Notes: generated from the letters alone by a model not told the origin. A stretch of DNA of 64,000 nt from Clostridia bacterium (GCA_017387685.1 JAFOEU010000030.1:46037-110036); one strand, 5' to 3'; positions 24,050 through 32,971 are shown, numbered from the stretch's first letter. Numbers and translations are program-made.

Positions 24050-25300
24050 TTACGATTGAGTAATCATCGAAATTGCGTACAAAAGTGTTTCGTAGTCAAG
24101 CGCACCCTCGGCGTAAGCAACGAGATTGCCGCGCGCGCTGATAAAGTAGGTAGTCGGGATCGAACGGATTCCGTAGGTGTAAGCCGCCTCACTTGTCAGA
24201 TCGAAGTAAATGGGGAACGAGTATCCCATCGAATCGATAAAGGCGGATGCCGATTGCATCGTTTCAACCTCGCCGTCGGTCAGATTGACGAGCATAAATA
24301 CCACCTCGTCGCCGAGCAGACGGTAGACCTCGTCAAAATCGGGCATCTCCGATCGGCACGGACCGCACCAGCTCGCCCAGAAATTCAGAACGATCGGCTT
24401 ACCTAACATATCCGAAAGACGCACGGGTTGACCGTTTCGATCGTAAACCGTAAAATCGGGCGCGGGATTTACTTCCTCTTCGGGCTCGGGTTCGGTTGTA
24501 GCCTCGGGCGCTGCCGTGGTTTCGGGCTCGGGAACCGTCGTAACCTCGGGCGCTGCCGTGGTATCGGGTTCGGGTATCGTCGTAACCTCGGGCGCTGCCG
24601 TGGTTTCGGGCTCGGGTACCGTCGTAACCTCGGGCGCTGCTGTGGTTTCGGGTTCGGGCACCGTCGTGACCTCGGGCTCAGCCGTGGTTTCGGGTTCGGG
24701 CACCGTCGTAACCTCGGGTTCAGCCGTGGTTTCGGGCTCGGGCACCGTCGTAACCTCGGGCTCAGCCGTGGTTTCGGGGTCGGGCACCGTCGTGACCTCG
24801 GGTTCAGCCGTGGTCTCGGGCTCGGGAACTGTCGTAACCTCGGGTTCTGCCGTGGTTTCGGGTTCGGGAACTGTCGTAACCTCGGGTTCAGTCGTGGTCT
24901 CGGGCTCGGGGACCGTCGTGACCTCGGGTTTAGCCGTAGTCTCGGGCTCGGGCACCGTCGTAACTTCGGGCTCTGCCGTAGTTTCGGGCTCGGGTACCGT
25001 TGTGACTTCGGGTTCAGCCGTGGTCTCGGGCTCTGGCACCGTCGTGACCTCAGGTTCAGCCGTGGTTGTCGGAATCAAAGTGATTACCGTCATTCCGCTG
25101 AGGTCGATCGGGGGTGCTGTGGTTTCTTCCGCCGCCGTCGTAACTTCTTCGGCGCCGGTTGTATTTTCCTGTGTAATAACTTCGGTGTTTACTGTCTTGG
25201 TGTATTCCGTCGTTATTTCTCCGCTCTCATTAACGCAAGAGGTAAAGGAAAAGAGGAGAAACAGAGCGAGAAATAAAGAGAAAGATCTGATCTTTTTCAT
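24050..25300 (-). CDS. Thioredoxin-fold (TlpA/ResA-like) lipoprotein with 14-copy stalk
   Basis: 416 residues. Signal peptide with lipobox FSFTSC, a stalk (23-280), and a TlpA/ResA-type thioredoxin domain (~282-416) with FWASWCGPCRSE holding the redox CxxC and RSIPTTYFI with the cis-Pro. The stalk contains 14 tandem copies of a 14-residue unit (TTAEPEVTTVPEPE), residues 79-274. Such proteins reduce disulfides outside the membrane, here at some distance from the cell. It is a tandem paralogue of the next gene upstream (25325-25894), which has a stalk of only ~25 residues. Start has GGAGG 6 bases away. Part of the five-gene operon. Confidence 0.9.
   Translation of the reverse strand: MKKIRSFSLFLALFLLFSFTSCVNESGEITTEYTKTVNTEVITQENTTGAEEVTTAAEETTAPPIDLSGMTVITLIPTTTAEPEVTTVPEPETTAEPEVTTVPEPETTAEPEVTTVPEPETTAKPEVTTVPEPETTTEPEVTTVPEPETTAEPEVTTVPEPETTAEPEVTTVPDPETTAEPEVTTVPEPETTAEPEVTTVPEPETTAEPEVTTVPEPETTAAPEVTTVPEPETTAAPEVTTIPEPDTTAAPEVTTVPEPETTAAPEATTEPEPEEEVNPAPDFTVYDRNGQPVRLSDMLGKPIVLNFWASWCGPCRSEMPDFDEVYRLLGDEVVFMLVNLTDGEVETMQSASAFIDSMGYSFPIYFDLTSEAAYTYGIRSIPTTYFISARGNLVAYAEGALDYETLLYAISMITQS
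24479..25066. repeat. 14 tandem copies of a 42-bp coding repeat
   Basis: Each 42-bp unit encodes TTAEPEVTTVPEPE with small changes (Lys, Ala, Asp or Ile variants). Copies differ at synonymous sites, and those near the C-terminal end share TTAAPEV, so the array grew in more than one step. Confidence 0.92.
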
Positions 25301-25324
25301 AATATACCTCCAAAATATTTAATT

Positions 25325-25894
25325 TTACTGAATTTCCGCGTAGATCATCGAGATTCCGCGCAGAAGCGTGTCGCCCGACATCGAGCCCTCGTAGTAGGCT
25401 ACGAAATATCCCTCGGCATCAATAAAGAAGGTGGTCGGGATCGACTGGATGCCGTAGGCGTAAGCCGCCTCGGACGTGGTATCGAAATAAACGGGGAAGG
25501 TGTATCCCATCGAGCTGATGAAGGACTTCGCCGAGTCAAGCGTTTCGCTTTGCCCGTCGGTGAGATTGACCATCATAAAGGCAACCTTGCCCTCGTACTG
25601 CTTCGCAATCTCGTCGAAATCGGGCATTTCCGCCTTGCAGGGCGGACACCAGCTTGCCCAGAAGTTGAGCACAACGGGCATTCCCTTCATATCCGAAAGC
25701 TTTACGGGATTTCCGTCCTTATCGTAGACGGTAAAATCGTAAGCCGCAACGCGATCGGCATCCTCCTCGGTGTGGGTATGGTCGGGAGCGGCGGTGGTTT
25801 GGGCGGGATCGGTCGCCTCGCCCTCCCCCTTGCACGATGCAAACGAGAGGATCAAAAGGATCGCGAGGAGCAAACAAAATAATTTTTTCTTCAT
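25325..25894 (-). CDS. Thioredoxin-fold (TlpA/ResA-like) lipoprotein
   Basis: 189 residues. Signal peptide with lipobox SFASC, a short linker with HTHTEED, then the same thioredoxin domain as its neighbour: FWASWCPPCKAEM holds CxxC, YGIQSIPTTFFID the cis-Pro. The middle Pro-Pro of WCPPC (Gly-Pro in the paralogue) may shift redox potential. Likely an extracytoplasmic disulfide reductase. The ATG at 25894 begins the signal peptide; it lies 5 bases after the SGNH gene stop, and a GGAGG sits inside the end of that gene 13 bases away, so translation is probably coupled. Confidence 0.9.
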   Translation of the reverse strand: MKKKLFCLLLAILLILSFASCKGEGEATDPAQTTAAPDHTHTEEDADRVAAYDFTVYDKDGNPVKLSDMKGMPVVLNFWASWCPPCKAEMPDFDEIAKQYEGKVAFMMVNLTDGQSETLDSAKSFISSMGYTFPVYFDTTSEAAYAYGIQSIPTTFFIDAEGYFVAYYEGSMSGDTLLRGISMIYAEIQ

Positions 25895-25899
25895 TATTA

Positions 25900-26538
25900 T
25901 TAAAGTGCCTCCAGAAGTGCCTCGTATCTCGTCAGGAGGAAGTCGTATCCCTCGTCCGAGAAGTGGCGGTTCGACTTGCCGTCGAGAACGCATCCCTCGT
26001 CGATCCACTCACACTGCGCGGGATTGTAGAAGGAGAAGCCCGCCTGACGGTAGTTATCGAAGCAGGGCATACCCCAACGCGCGCAAACTGCGATCATAGC
26101 GTCAACGTAGTCGATATCCGAAAGTCCCTCGGCGTTCTTCGATCTCCAACGGTCGTAGTTAGTGAGGAATAGGAATTTCGCCTTCGGGTACTTTGCAGTA
26201 AGTCCGAGAATGAGATTGTTCAGCGCACCGCAGAAGGTCGCGCTGTCCTCCGAATCGACCTCGCCGAGCGGGATCGAGAGACGCTTATCGTTTGCGCCGC
26301 CGAGAACAACAACGTAATCCGCGCCGTCCTCCATATCCTTATAGCGAACGACCATCGGTACCTTGTTCGGTTCTGCCGTCTGAAGTGCGACAGTGCCGCC
26401 GTTGAGTCCGTGGTTGTATACGGTCATATTGTGCTTTTTTGCGAGCTTATTTACCCAAGTGACGTGGTTGCCCTGCTTTGATCCGTAGATCAGCGAGTCG
26501 CCTATGGCAACGAGTGTTTTTCCTGTGAGATTAGACAT
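25900..26538 (-). CDS. SGNH/GDSL hydrolase
   Basis: 212 residues without signal peptide. Block I VAIGDSLIYG (Ser ~15), block II Gly in NHGLNGGTV, block III Asn in LGGANDKR, and the His in NRHFSDEGYDFLL near the C-terminus give a complete SGNH set. The family de-esterifies lipids or acylated sugars. The ATG at 26538 has GGAGG 9 bases upstream; longer in-frame starts would reach into the promoter and were rejected. First gene of the five-gene operon, transcribed from the consensus promoter at 26579-26607. Confidence 0.88.
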   Translation of the reverse strand: MSNLTGKTLVAIGDSLIYGSKQGNHVTWVNKLAKKHNMTVYNHGLNGGTVALQTAEPNKVPMVVRYKDMEDGADYVVVLGGANDKRLSIPLGEVDSEDSATFCGALNNLILGLTAKYPKAKFLFLTNYDRWRSKNAEGLSDIDYVDAMIAVCARWGMPCFDNYRQAGFSFYNPAQCEWIDEGCVLDGKSNRHFSDEGYDFLLTRYEALLEAL

Positions 26539-26578
26539 TTTCGTGTTCCTCCGAAAAAGATTATAATAATACATAATA

Positions 26579-26607
26579 ATTATATCATTAAGGAAATGAT
26601 TTGTCAA
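26579..26607 (-). promoter_or_regulatory. Consensus promoter of the SGNH-to-MORN operon
   Basis: Minus strand: TTGACA (26607-26602), 17-base spacer ending TGA, TATAAT (26584-26579). Confidence 0.8.
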
Positions 26608-26704
26608 GTATACAAATCTCTTCCTTACATATATATTATAGCGTGAAATCCCGCTCTTTTTCGGTGACTCGGTCACAATAACGATTTATTTTGCTTGCAA
26701 ACTA

Positions 26705-26733
26705 TTGAAATTACGAAAAAAATGTGTTATAAT
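26705..26733 (+). promoter_or_regulatory. Promoter of the HD phosphohydrolase gene
   Basis: TTGAAA (26705-26710), 17-base spacer, extended TGT-TATAAT (26728-26733). Confidence 0.75.
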
Positions 26734-26763
26734 AAAATCACAAAAGTTACAGGAGAATTCGCC

Positions 26764-28443
26764 ATGAAGAAGAATTCATTTTCCCGTCCGGCTCCCAAAG
26801 CTCCGACGAGCGAGCTTTACCTTGATTTTCAGCGCCGCGCCGACGCTTTTGTCGCCGACTGTATGCGCGATTGGTCGCCGCGTACCATCAAAGGAACGAA
26901 GGTCATCCACGACTGCGTCTGGGGTACGGTTATGTTCTACCCCTGGGAGCTTGAGCTCATAGATTCTCCGCTTTTTCAGCGTTTGCGCCGCATAAATCAG
27001 CTCGGTCTTGCACAGCTGACCTACCCCTCGGCGCACCATTCGCGATTTGAGCACACCCTCGGCGTCGTTGCCGTTACGGCACAGATGATCGCGGGCGTCG
27101 CGCGCCACGATGCCGCCGTTATGGCGGGCAAGGAGCAGACCATCCCCGCATCCCATCAGCGCCGTCTGCGCCTCGCCGCACTCCTTCACGATATCGGTCA
27201 TTGCTTCTTCTCGCACCTCTCGGAAACCATCTACGGCGAAATGCCCGTGATGAAGGAGCTGAAGGCAACCGAATCGATGTTTGAGCGCGCACAGCCGCAC
27301 GAAATGCTCGGTTATATTATCATAAATACTCCCACGTTTATAAAATGCATCTCCGAAAGCCTCGGCTATCCCTTTGAGGATGGCGAAGATGCCGCAGAGC
27401 TTCTTGAAGAGGTCGGACGAATGATCGTCGGTGCACCGCCCGAGGTCAAGGATGGGGTCCGCTACGTTTATCTGACCGAAATGATCAACGGTCAGTTCGA
27501 TGCCGACGCACTCGACTACCTCCGCCGCGACAGCTACGCGACGGGTCTTGCGCTCGGTTACCACATCGACCGCTTCCTTTATAAGCTCCGCCTCGCCGAC
27601 CGCTTGGCAGATGACGGCACCGTCGAGCGACATCTGACCGTCCCCGTTTCGGGTCTGTCAACCGTCGAGGAAATGGTCTTCTCGAAGCTTATGCTTTCAA
27701 GATACATCTATCAGCACCAGAAAGTGCTCGCCGCAGAGTCCTTGATCGAGGATATGGTCGTCGGTATGCAGCGCGGAGGCAGACTCGCGCACCCCATCGA
27801 CTTCCTCTACCTCTGCGACAACGATATCTACTCGATCGGAGCACCCTCCGCAGACCGTGCACTCCGCCCCGCCGTCACCGATTGGAAGCTTTCGGATGAC
27901 AGCGACGTCACCGTCGGCGATATGGCGGCAAGAGTTCTCGCCCGCCGTCTGCCGAAAAAGGCACTCGTCATCAGTCAGTCGAATATCAGATCCGCGGGCG
28001 GTATCGCTGCACAGCACCTCGGAATTTCCGGTCTTGCGGCGGCTGTAAGTCTACTCCCCCGACTTCGTGAGGAGATCCTCGAGCAATCGCGCATCTACGC
28101 CGAAAAGCTCAATATGCAGCGCCCCGAGATGTACGATATCCACATCGCCATCCCGCATATCAGTATGGCGAAGGACTATTCGCGCACGCCCGTTCTGACC
28201 TATGACGGCGAGTTCATCCCGATGTCCGAGGCGGTTAATCTCAACGATTGGACGCGCTCATTCGCGGGTCAGTCCTGGAATGCCTATATCTTCGCCGAGC
28301 CCGAGATCCTGCCCGCGGTAAGCCTTGCGGCATACACGGTGCTCGAGCGCAACGGCATTCTCTGTCAGAGAGAAATGCTCTTCTCTTCCCTTAAAGAATC
28401 CGACGCTATCGAGGCGGCAGCCGAGAAGCTTGGTCTTGATTAA
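26764..28443 (+). CDS. HD-domain phosphohydrolase (dNTPase/SAMHD1-like)
   Basis: 560 residues, cytoplasmic. The HD core is complete: FQRLRRINQLGL, then HHSRFEHTLGV (His 91/92/97), LLHDIGHCFFSH (His142-Asp143) and FDADALDYLRRD (Asp246). This order matches dGTPase/SAMHD1-type HD proteins, which hydrolyse dNTPs to nucleoside and triphosphate; other HD substrates cannot be excluded. The ATG at 26764 has AGGAG 8 bases upstream. Its last 196 bp (28248-28443) are duplicated at 29615-29810. The three genes that follow are unknown and two are paralogues. Confidence 0.85.
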   Translation: MKKNSFSRPAPKAPTSELYLDFQRRADAFVADCMRDWSPRTIKGTKVIHDCVWGTVMFYPWELELIDSPLFQRLRRINQLGLAQLTYPSAHHSRFEHTLGVVAVTAQMIAGVARHDAAVMAGKEQTIPASHQRRLRLAALLHDIGHCFFSHLSETIYGEMPVMKELKATESMFERAQPHEMLGYIIINTPTFIKCISESLGYPFEDGEDAAELLEEVGRMIVGAPPEVKDGVRYVYLTEMINGQFDADALDYLRRDSYATGLALGYHIDRFLYKLRLADRLADDGTVERHLTVPVSGLSTVEEMVFSKLMLSRYIYQHQKVLAAESLIEDMVVGMQRGGRLAHPIDFLYLCDNDIYSIGAPSADRALRPAVTDWKLSDDSDVTVGDMAARVLARRLPKKALVISQSNIRSAGGIAAQHLGISGLAAAVSLLPRLREEILEQSRIYAEKLNMQRPEMYDIHIAIPHISMAKDYSRTPVLTYDGEFIPMSEAVNLNDWTRSFAGQSWNAYIFAEPEILPAVSLAAYTVLERNGILCQREMLFSSLKESDAIEAAAEKLGLD

Positions 28444-28468
28444 TCTGTTATTAGGAGAAACGTTTACA

Positions 28469-28906
28469 ATGAGCAATACTGAAGTTAAAAAATATACCAG
28501 AATCGTAGCTGCCCTTGAAGAATGGGAAGTACTAAAGGGAATGCCCACGTATGAAGAAGCCGTGGCTCAGCTTGCGGATTATCTTTCTGTTTCCTATCCC
28601 GCACCGTTTTTTAGCTGTAAAGCGGGTAATTTGGGTATTCAAGCTCTGAATTATGCGGTTCTCACACAAGATGAGATGGATGAATGCAAAAAACATCTTA
28701 AAAACTTAAAGATCGGTGGCAAGAAGATCAAGTTTTCCACCAATCTTTACGCAAATGTCAATTATTACGGCAAAGAGCGCGAGGCGTTGATCCTTCCGGA
28801 GCTTATCCTCTGGGAGCTCGTGGGCGTTACGATCCTCGATGCCGAGGATATCTGCGCAGAGCTGTCGGAAAAACTCGGCGTTGCACTTGCGGTCGTTTCA
28901 AACTAA
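28469..28906 (+). CDS. Hypothetical protein, 145 residues
   Basis: I do not recognise a family. It is a soluble, mixed alpha/beta protein of 145 residues with no signal peptide, TM segment or cysteine motif (a single Cys at SCKAG, one at DECKKH, one at DICAEL). It starts 26 bases after the HD gene stop with AGGAG 11 bases upstream and lies between that gene and the first of two paralogues, so it probably belongs to the same transcript. The duplicated block downstream lacks a copy of this gene. Confidence 0.65.
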   Translation: MSNTEVKKYTRIVAALEEWEVLKGMPTYEEAVAQLADYLSVSYPAPFFSCKAGNLGIQALNYAVLTQDEMDECKKHLKNLKIGGKKIKFSTNLYANVNYYGKEREALILPELILWELVGVTILDAEDICAELSEKLGVALAVVSN

Positions 28907-28924
28907 TATGCAGAGGTATTTATT

Positions 28925-29551
28925 ATGAATTTTCGCGATAGAATAAATAATACTATACAAAATTCTAATTATGAAGCCGAGGAAGCGCAGCGTAAACAGG
29001 AGGCTCTCCAACAAGAAGTCAACGGAGTTTGCGATTGGGTCAGGAAAAGGATCGAATGGAAAGCAGCTTGCCATCCCAATCCTAATATTCCGTTCAAGGC
29101 GAATTTGTATTTTGTGTGTTCTCTCGGCGATGCATACATAACGCGTGAAGTAAAACAAATCGGAACTTCCGCGAAAGCTACCCGTGTAAATCAATCAACT
29201 CTCTCTCAAGACTTTCTCACACAAGAAAAGCTCATACGAGAGCAATTGAAAGCCGACGGTATCACAGTCGGTAAGTGGGAATTATATAATGCAGCAGTAT
29301 CTGACGACGACAGCGTTTCACCTAGGCCGAAGTATCTTTGTTCTTATGCAAACGCTTTTGGCGTTTATGACGTAAATGAAGTTCGAATAGCGACTCGGGT
29401 CAACATCGATCCGTATAAGCCGATAACCACAACGAGCAGATACGGGTTATTCGCGAATACATGGATTTATACTTATTCTCAAGGTGGCAATTCAATCAGA
29501 CCCCAGCCAGGCCTCGAGCTATATTTGCTTATGCCGATCAGTTTCAGTTAA
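28925..29551 (+). CDS. Hypothetical protein, paralogue 1
   Basis: 208 residues, family not recognised. It begins MNFRDRINNTIQ with a charged coiled-coil-like helix (~12-32), contains IPFKANLYFVCSL, the segment LKADGITVGKWELY, and ends LLMPISFS. The protein at 29883 has the same layout (MDFRDQIKQTLQ, VPFKIRMRLICTE, LKKDGIIVGKWQMY, LILPISFKL), so they are diverged copies of one gene. Even the leader before the start (GAGGTATTTATT) is the same. Base composition is more AT-rich than the HD gene. No export signal. Confidence 0.7.
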   Translation: MNFRDRINNTIQNSNYEAEEAQRKQEALQQEVNGVCDWVRKRIEWKAACHPNPNIPFKANLYFVCSLGDAYITREVKQIGTSAKATRVNQSTLSQDFLTQEKLIREQLKADGITVGKWELYNAAVSDDDSVSPRPKYLCSYANAFGVYDVNEVRIATRVNIDPYKPITTTSRYGLFANTWIYTYSQGGNSIRPQPGLELYLLMPISFS

Positions 29552-29614
29552 AGAATTATTTATTGCACCCAAAAATCGATATTAATTAAAAACCATTAAA
29601 ATTAACATAAAAGT

Positions 29615-29810
29615 TTGGACGCGCTCCTTCGCGGGTCAGTCCTGGAATGCCTATATCTTCGCCGAGCCCGAGATCCTGCCCGCAGTAAGCCTTGCGGCAT
29701 ACACGGTGCTCGAGCGCAACGGCATTCTCTGTCAGAGAGAAATGCTCTTCTCTTCCCTTAAAGAATCCGACGCTATCGAGGCGGCGGCAGAGGAGCTTGG
29801 CTTAGATTGA
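29615..29810 (+). pseudogene. Duplicated 3' end of the HD phosphohydrolase gene
   Basis: 196 bp matching 28248-28443 without indels. I count two differences in the first ~165 bp and about seven in the last 30 bp. The fragment has no start codon or ribosome binding site and still ends in a stop (TGA for TAA). It lies between the two paralogous unknown genes, marking a tandem duplication of [HD tail ... unknown gene]. Confidence 0.9.
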
Positions 29811-29882
29811 TTTCCGCCGATCCGCCGTCAGACAAGGAAAGATTAAAAAGAAATATTCAAAAAATTAAGCGAGGTATTTATT

Positions 29883-30497
29883 ATGGATTTTCGTGATCAG
29901 ATAAAGCAAACGCTTCAGGTAGCCACTGATATCGCAGAAAAAGAGGCAGAGGAGAAAAGAATCCTCCGTTTGAACGCCTTTTGCAACACGGTCAAGTATC
30001 ACATCGCCGATAAAGCAAGCCATCACACTGATCGCAGCGTGCCGTTCAAGATCAGAATGCGCCTGATCTGCACCGAGCCATTTGATATCGATGAGGGCCC
30101 CAGACGCGGCTCGCTCTATCAGACCTTCACCAAAACGAGTCAAGCAAAGCTTTCAAAGGAAGTTGTTGCCTTCGAAAACGACGTCAGAGCAGAGCTCAAA
30201 AAGGACGGCATAATCGTAGGCAAATGGCAGATGTATAAGATGCCCAAGGAACTCGACGAGGAGCTCGCTCTCCCCTCGAGCGATCCCGATTTCCCCGATA
30301 TATTCAAGCTTTATCTCGACGATAATACCAAGCTCGATCAGTATTATCTCGATCCCTATTCCCCCTTCACGATCAAGGAGGTCGAGGACCGCAGCGGCGG
30401 CTCGGCGCGCCTCTCGTATACCTATACTCAGGATACAATGAAGATCATGGATCCCCTGGGCGCTACCTTGATCCTCCCCATCTCTTTTAAGTTATAA
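29883..30497 (+). CDS. Hypothetical protein, paralogue 2
   Basis: 204 residues; shares layout and several motifs with the protein at 28925 (see that entry), though most positions differ. Differences are an acidic run ELDEELALPSSDPDFPD and a central FKLYLDDNTKLDQYYLDPYSPF, which corresponds to VNIDPYKPI in paralogue 1. It follows the duplicated HD-gene tail by 72 bases. GC content is closer to the HD gene than that of paralogue 1, so the two copies have drifted apart or recombined with different partners. Function unknown. Confidence 0.7.
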   Translation: MDFRDQIKQTLQVATDIAEKEAEEKRILRLNAFCNTVKYHIADKASHHTDRSVPFKIRMRLICTEPFDIDEGPRRGSLYQTFTKTSQAKLSKEVVAFENDVRAELKKDGIIVGKWQMYKMPKELDEELALPSSDPDFPDIFKLYLDDNTKLDQYYLDPYSPFTIKEVEDRSGGSARLSYTYTQDTMKIMDPLGATLILPISFKL

Positions 30498-30541
30498 ACC
30501 AAAAATATTTAATAAAAATCACAAAGTGAGGTAAAATCATC

Positions 30542-31129
30542 ATGGCAAAATTTGTATGTTCCGTTTGCGGCTACGTTCACGAGGGCGATGCAGCTCCCGA
30601 AAAGTGTCCCGTTTGTAAGGTTCCCGCATCCAAGTTCAACGTAATGGCAGAGGGCGCAGCTCTCGCAGCAGAGCACGAGTACGGCATCTACGCAAAGACC
30701 GTAAAGAACAACCCCGACGTTTCCGAGGAAGATAAGAAGTACATCTTCGAGCAGCTCATGGCTAACTTCAACGGCGAGTGCGCAGAGGTTGGTATGTATC
30801 TCTGCATGGCACGCATCGCACACCGCGAGGGTTATCCCGAGATCGGTCTCTACTGGGAAAAGGCAGCATGGGAAGAGGCAGAGCACGCTGCAAAGTTCGC
30901 AGAGCTCCTCGGCGAAGACCTCGAGCCCAATATGAAGGCTACCACCAAGGATAACCTTGCATGGCGCGTTGACTGCGAATACGGCGCAACCGCGGGCAAG
31001 TTCGACCTTGCAAAGTGCGCAAAGAAGAACAACCTCGACGCCATCCACGACACCGTCCACGAAATGGCAAGAGACGAAGCTCGCCACGGCAAGGCCCTCG
31101 AGGGTATGCTCAAGAGATATTTCAAATAA
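30542..31129 (+). CDS. Reverse rubrerythrin (NADH peroxidase-type)
   Basis: 195 residues. Unlike classical rubrerythrin, the rubredoxin domain is at the N-terminus ([16 protein letters not shown] then CPVCK, four Cys for one iron), followed by the ferritin-like diiron four-helix bundle with [18 protein letters not shown] and [10 protein letters not shown] (ExxH ligands). Reverse rubrerythrins of clostridia reduce hydrogen peroxide with electrons from NADH through partner proteins, giving oxidative stress defence in strict anaerobes. Domain order and length fit. It follows the unknown genes by 44 bases and ends at a terminator. Confidence 0.93.
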   Translation: MAKFVCSVCGYVHEGDAAPEKCPVCKVPASKFNVMAEGAALAAEHEYGIYAKTVKNNPDVSEEDKKYIFEQLMANFNGECAEVGMYLCMARIAHREGYPEIGLYWEKAAWEEAEHAAKFAELLGEDLEPNMKATTKDNLAWRVDCEYGATAGKFDLAKCAKKNNLDAIHDTVHEMARDEARHGKALEGMLKRYFK

Positions 31130-31180
31130 TATCGAAAATCTCATAAAAGCCTTGTAAAACAATAACTTTATAACAACTTC

Positions 31181-31216
31181 AGGAACAGAGCCTCGGCTCT
31201 GTTCCTGTTTTCTTTT
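31181..31216 (+). terminator. Terminator of the reverse rubrerythrin gene
   Basis: A 12-bp perfect stem (31181-31192 with 31195-31206) and a T-rich tail. The stem sequence AGGAACAGAGCC is identical to the one at 37002. Confidence 0.85.
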
Positions 31217-31300
31217 GACGATTACACACCCACATACACATTAAATCATTGGAACTTTCGTGGAATTTCAATACTCCTCTCATACATAGCTTTATTATAC

Positions 31301-31334
31301 CAAAAAAGCCTATCCTCGCGAATAGGCTTTTTTG
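31301..31334. terminator. Terminator, mainly for the minus-strand operon ending at 31407
   Basis: A 13-bp stem (31301-31313 with 31322-31334) with A-run and T-run. The rest of the 277-bp gap between 31130 and 31406 shows nothing recognisable. Confidence 0.75.
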
Positions 31335-31406
31335 ATTGTTTGCGGAAAAGGGGCGATTTGCCTGAATCAGCTTTCAAAGAAAGCGGGATTCCGATGTTTT
31401 TATATT

Positions 31407-32933
31407 TTACTGTCTTCCCTCAAAGTACTTGAGAAGCTGTTTGATTCTGTTATTATATAATCTTTCCTGAACTTTATAGTCAGACGCAAAGGTATTTGTG
31501 CCGCTTCTGACAATAGAACGTGTGAAAGTTCCGATATTATCCAGCTCACTTCCGTAAACCATACCGGTATCGAACTTGATACTGTTACGGATAAGGTCGA
31601 AGATCATACCCGATTCAGCGTCAACAAGGTATCTTGTCTTCATAATAACTTCGCAGTAAACGGGAAGGATATCCATATAGGAGCGGTAATTCCATTCCTC
31701 AAATACGGTACCAACCTCACTAAGGTGAGTACTTGTTGCCATAACCGACATAGTGCTGTAAGCATCCTGCGCGGTGGTGTAGTAGTTCTGCTGATTGAGA
31801 TCGAACTTCGGCATAGGAAGCAGACCGTAGCTTGAATTCATGCTTCTGAGTGCCTGGTTGACTTCAGCGCTCGGATAAATGTAGAAGAGCCAGAAGAGAG
31901 CCTCGTCGTTCGTGAACTTGTTGATGAGAGTAGGTTCGTCAGAGTCTGTGTATGTACCATTGCTCTCACTTAACAGGGCGATATTATAGTCGATAGCGCT
32001 CGAAACCTTATCGGGATCCCAAGCGATCTCGAGACCGCCGTCGGAGGTCTTCTTAAGAAAATCAATACCGAATGCGGTAAGGAATCCGTCGTAAGACGCG
32101 GAGCCGTTGCTCGAGAGGATACCGACCTTATCGGGGAAATCGGCGATGCCTGACTGGTTGGTATCTACCCAAGCATCCTTGGCGTACTGAATAAGAAGGT
32201 CGATAGTCCACTGTCCGTCAAGAACTACGTCATAGAGGTTGCCGATCTGATAACTGTTCGCAAGAGTTGCATTATAGTAAATAACCATAGAACGGTCAAC
32301 ACCCGTAAGGTTGAGGTCACCTACGATGAAGTAGAGCTGATCTTTAATGGTTGCGGCTTCAACGTAGGTCTGATTCCACCAAGGATGGCTGATATCTATA
32401 GTTTCCACGTCATAGAGATTTACATAGCAATCGCGGAGAGCCGAGGCTGTGGAGTAGTATGCGTAGTTTGAAATAAGGTCGAGACCCGAATCACCGCCTG
32501 ACTGGTATTCGGCTATAACCATACGGTAAGACTCATCCTTACTCGAGCTCTCGATAAATTCAAAGGTGAAATTGAGGTCTTCCTCGATTCTCTGATTTCT
32601 CTTGTAGATTGCGTCATTGAGAACATCGCCGTTTGCGCTCTCGGCGAAAAACTCACGGTTCCACGTTTCAGAGTCACGAAGCATCATTGTGATAACAGTA
32701 CCGTCCGCAAACTTCGTGCCCTCTGCGGTAGGGGAAGGTATATACGGTCTGCCCCACTCGTCGGTAAGAGGAGTGGTATCAACGGGAGCGGTATCCGCAT
32801 CCGTAATGGGAGTCGCATTAACGTCCGCCGTAGTTTCGTCATCGGCGCCGGTATTAGCGCACGCGCCGAAGCAAAGCGTCAGGGTAATGAGCGCGAGAAT
32901 GAACGAAATAATTCTGATCAAATTTTTCTTCAT
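31407..32933 (-). CDS. Extracellular solute-binding lipoprotein (orphan, group 1 of 3)
   Basis: 508 residues. Signal peptide with lipobox FGACAN, short Thr/Asp/Pro stalk, then a type 1 solute-binding fold with PWWNQTYVEAATIKDQLYFI near residue 180, a landmark shared with the proteins at 44216 (PWWSDSLIEMSTIND) and 52138 (PWWPEVMLETATIGD). The three are paralogues. No permease or ATPase gene accompanies any of them, so the transporter is encoded elsewhere or the protein only captures ligand. It follows the 32972 gene by 38 bases and belongs to the GH130 operon, so a beta-mannoside-type oligosaccharide is a plausible ligand, by context only. Confidence 0.82.
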   Translation of the reverse strand: MKKNLIRIISFILALITLTLCFGACANTGADDETTADVNATPITDADTAPVDTTPLTDEWGRPYIPSPTAEGTKFADGTVITMMLRDSETWNREFFAESANGDVLNDAIYKRNQRIEEDLNFTFEFIESSSKDESYRMVIAEYQSGGDSGLDLISNYAYYSTASALRDCYVNLYDVETIDISHPWWNQTYVEAATIKDQLYFIVGDLNLTGVDRSMVIYYNATLANSYQIGNLYDVVLDGQWTIDLLIQYAKDAWVDTNQSGIADFPDKVGILSSNGSASYDGFLTAFGIDFLKKTSDGGLEIAWDPDKVSSAIDYNIALLSESNGTYTDSDEPTLINKFTNDEALFWLFYIYPSAEVNQALRSMNSSYGLLPMPKFDLNQQNYYTTAQDAYSTMSVMATSTHLSEVGTVFEEWNYRSYMDILPVYCEVIMKTRYLVDAESGMIFDLIRNSIKFDTGMVYGSELDNIGTFTRSIVRSGTNTFASDYKVQERLYNNRIKQLLKYFEGRQ

Positions 32934-32971
32934 TTTTCAGTCCTTCTTTCATTTTAATTATATATGTGTTA

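Noticed and set aside
24479-25066. Regular repeats as a possible CRISPR array
   Set aside because: Repeats are contiguous, have no spacers and translate as a periodic stalk in one frame.
24428-25322. Two long plus-strand frames of Gly/Val/Ser-rich repeats
   Set aside because: They are antisense readings of the 42-bp repeat array in the thioredoxin lipoprotein and have no start context or domain.
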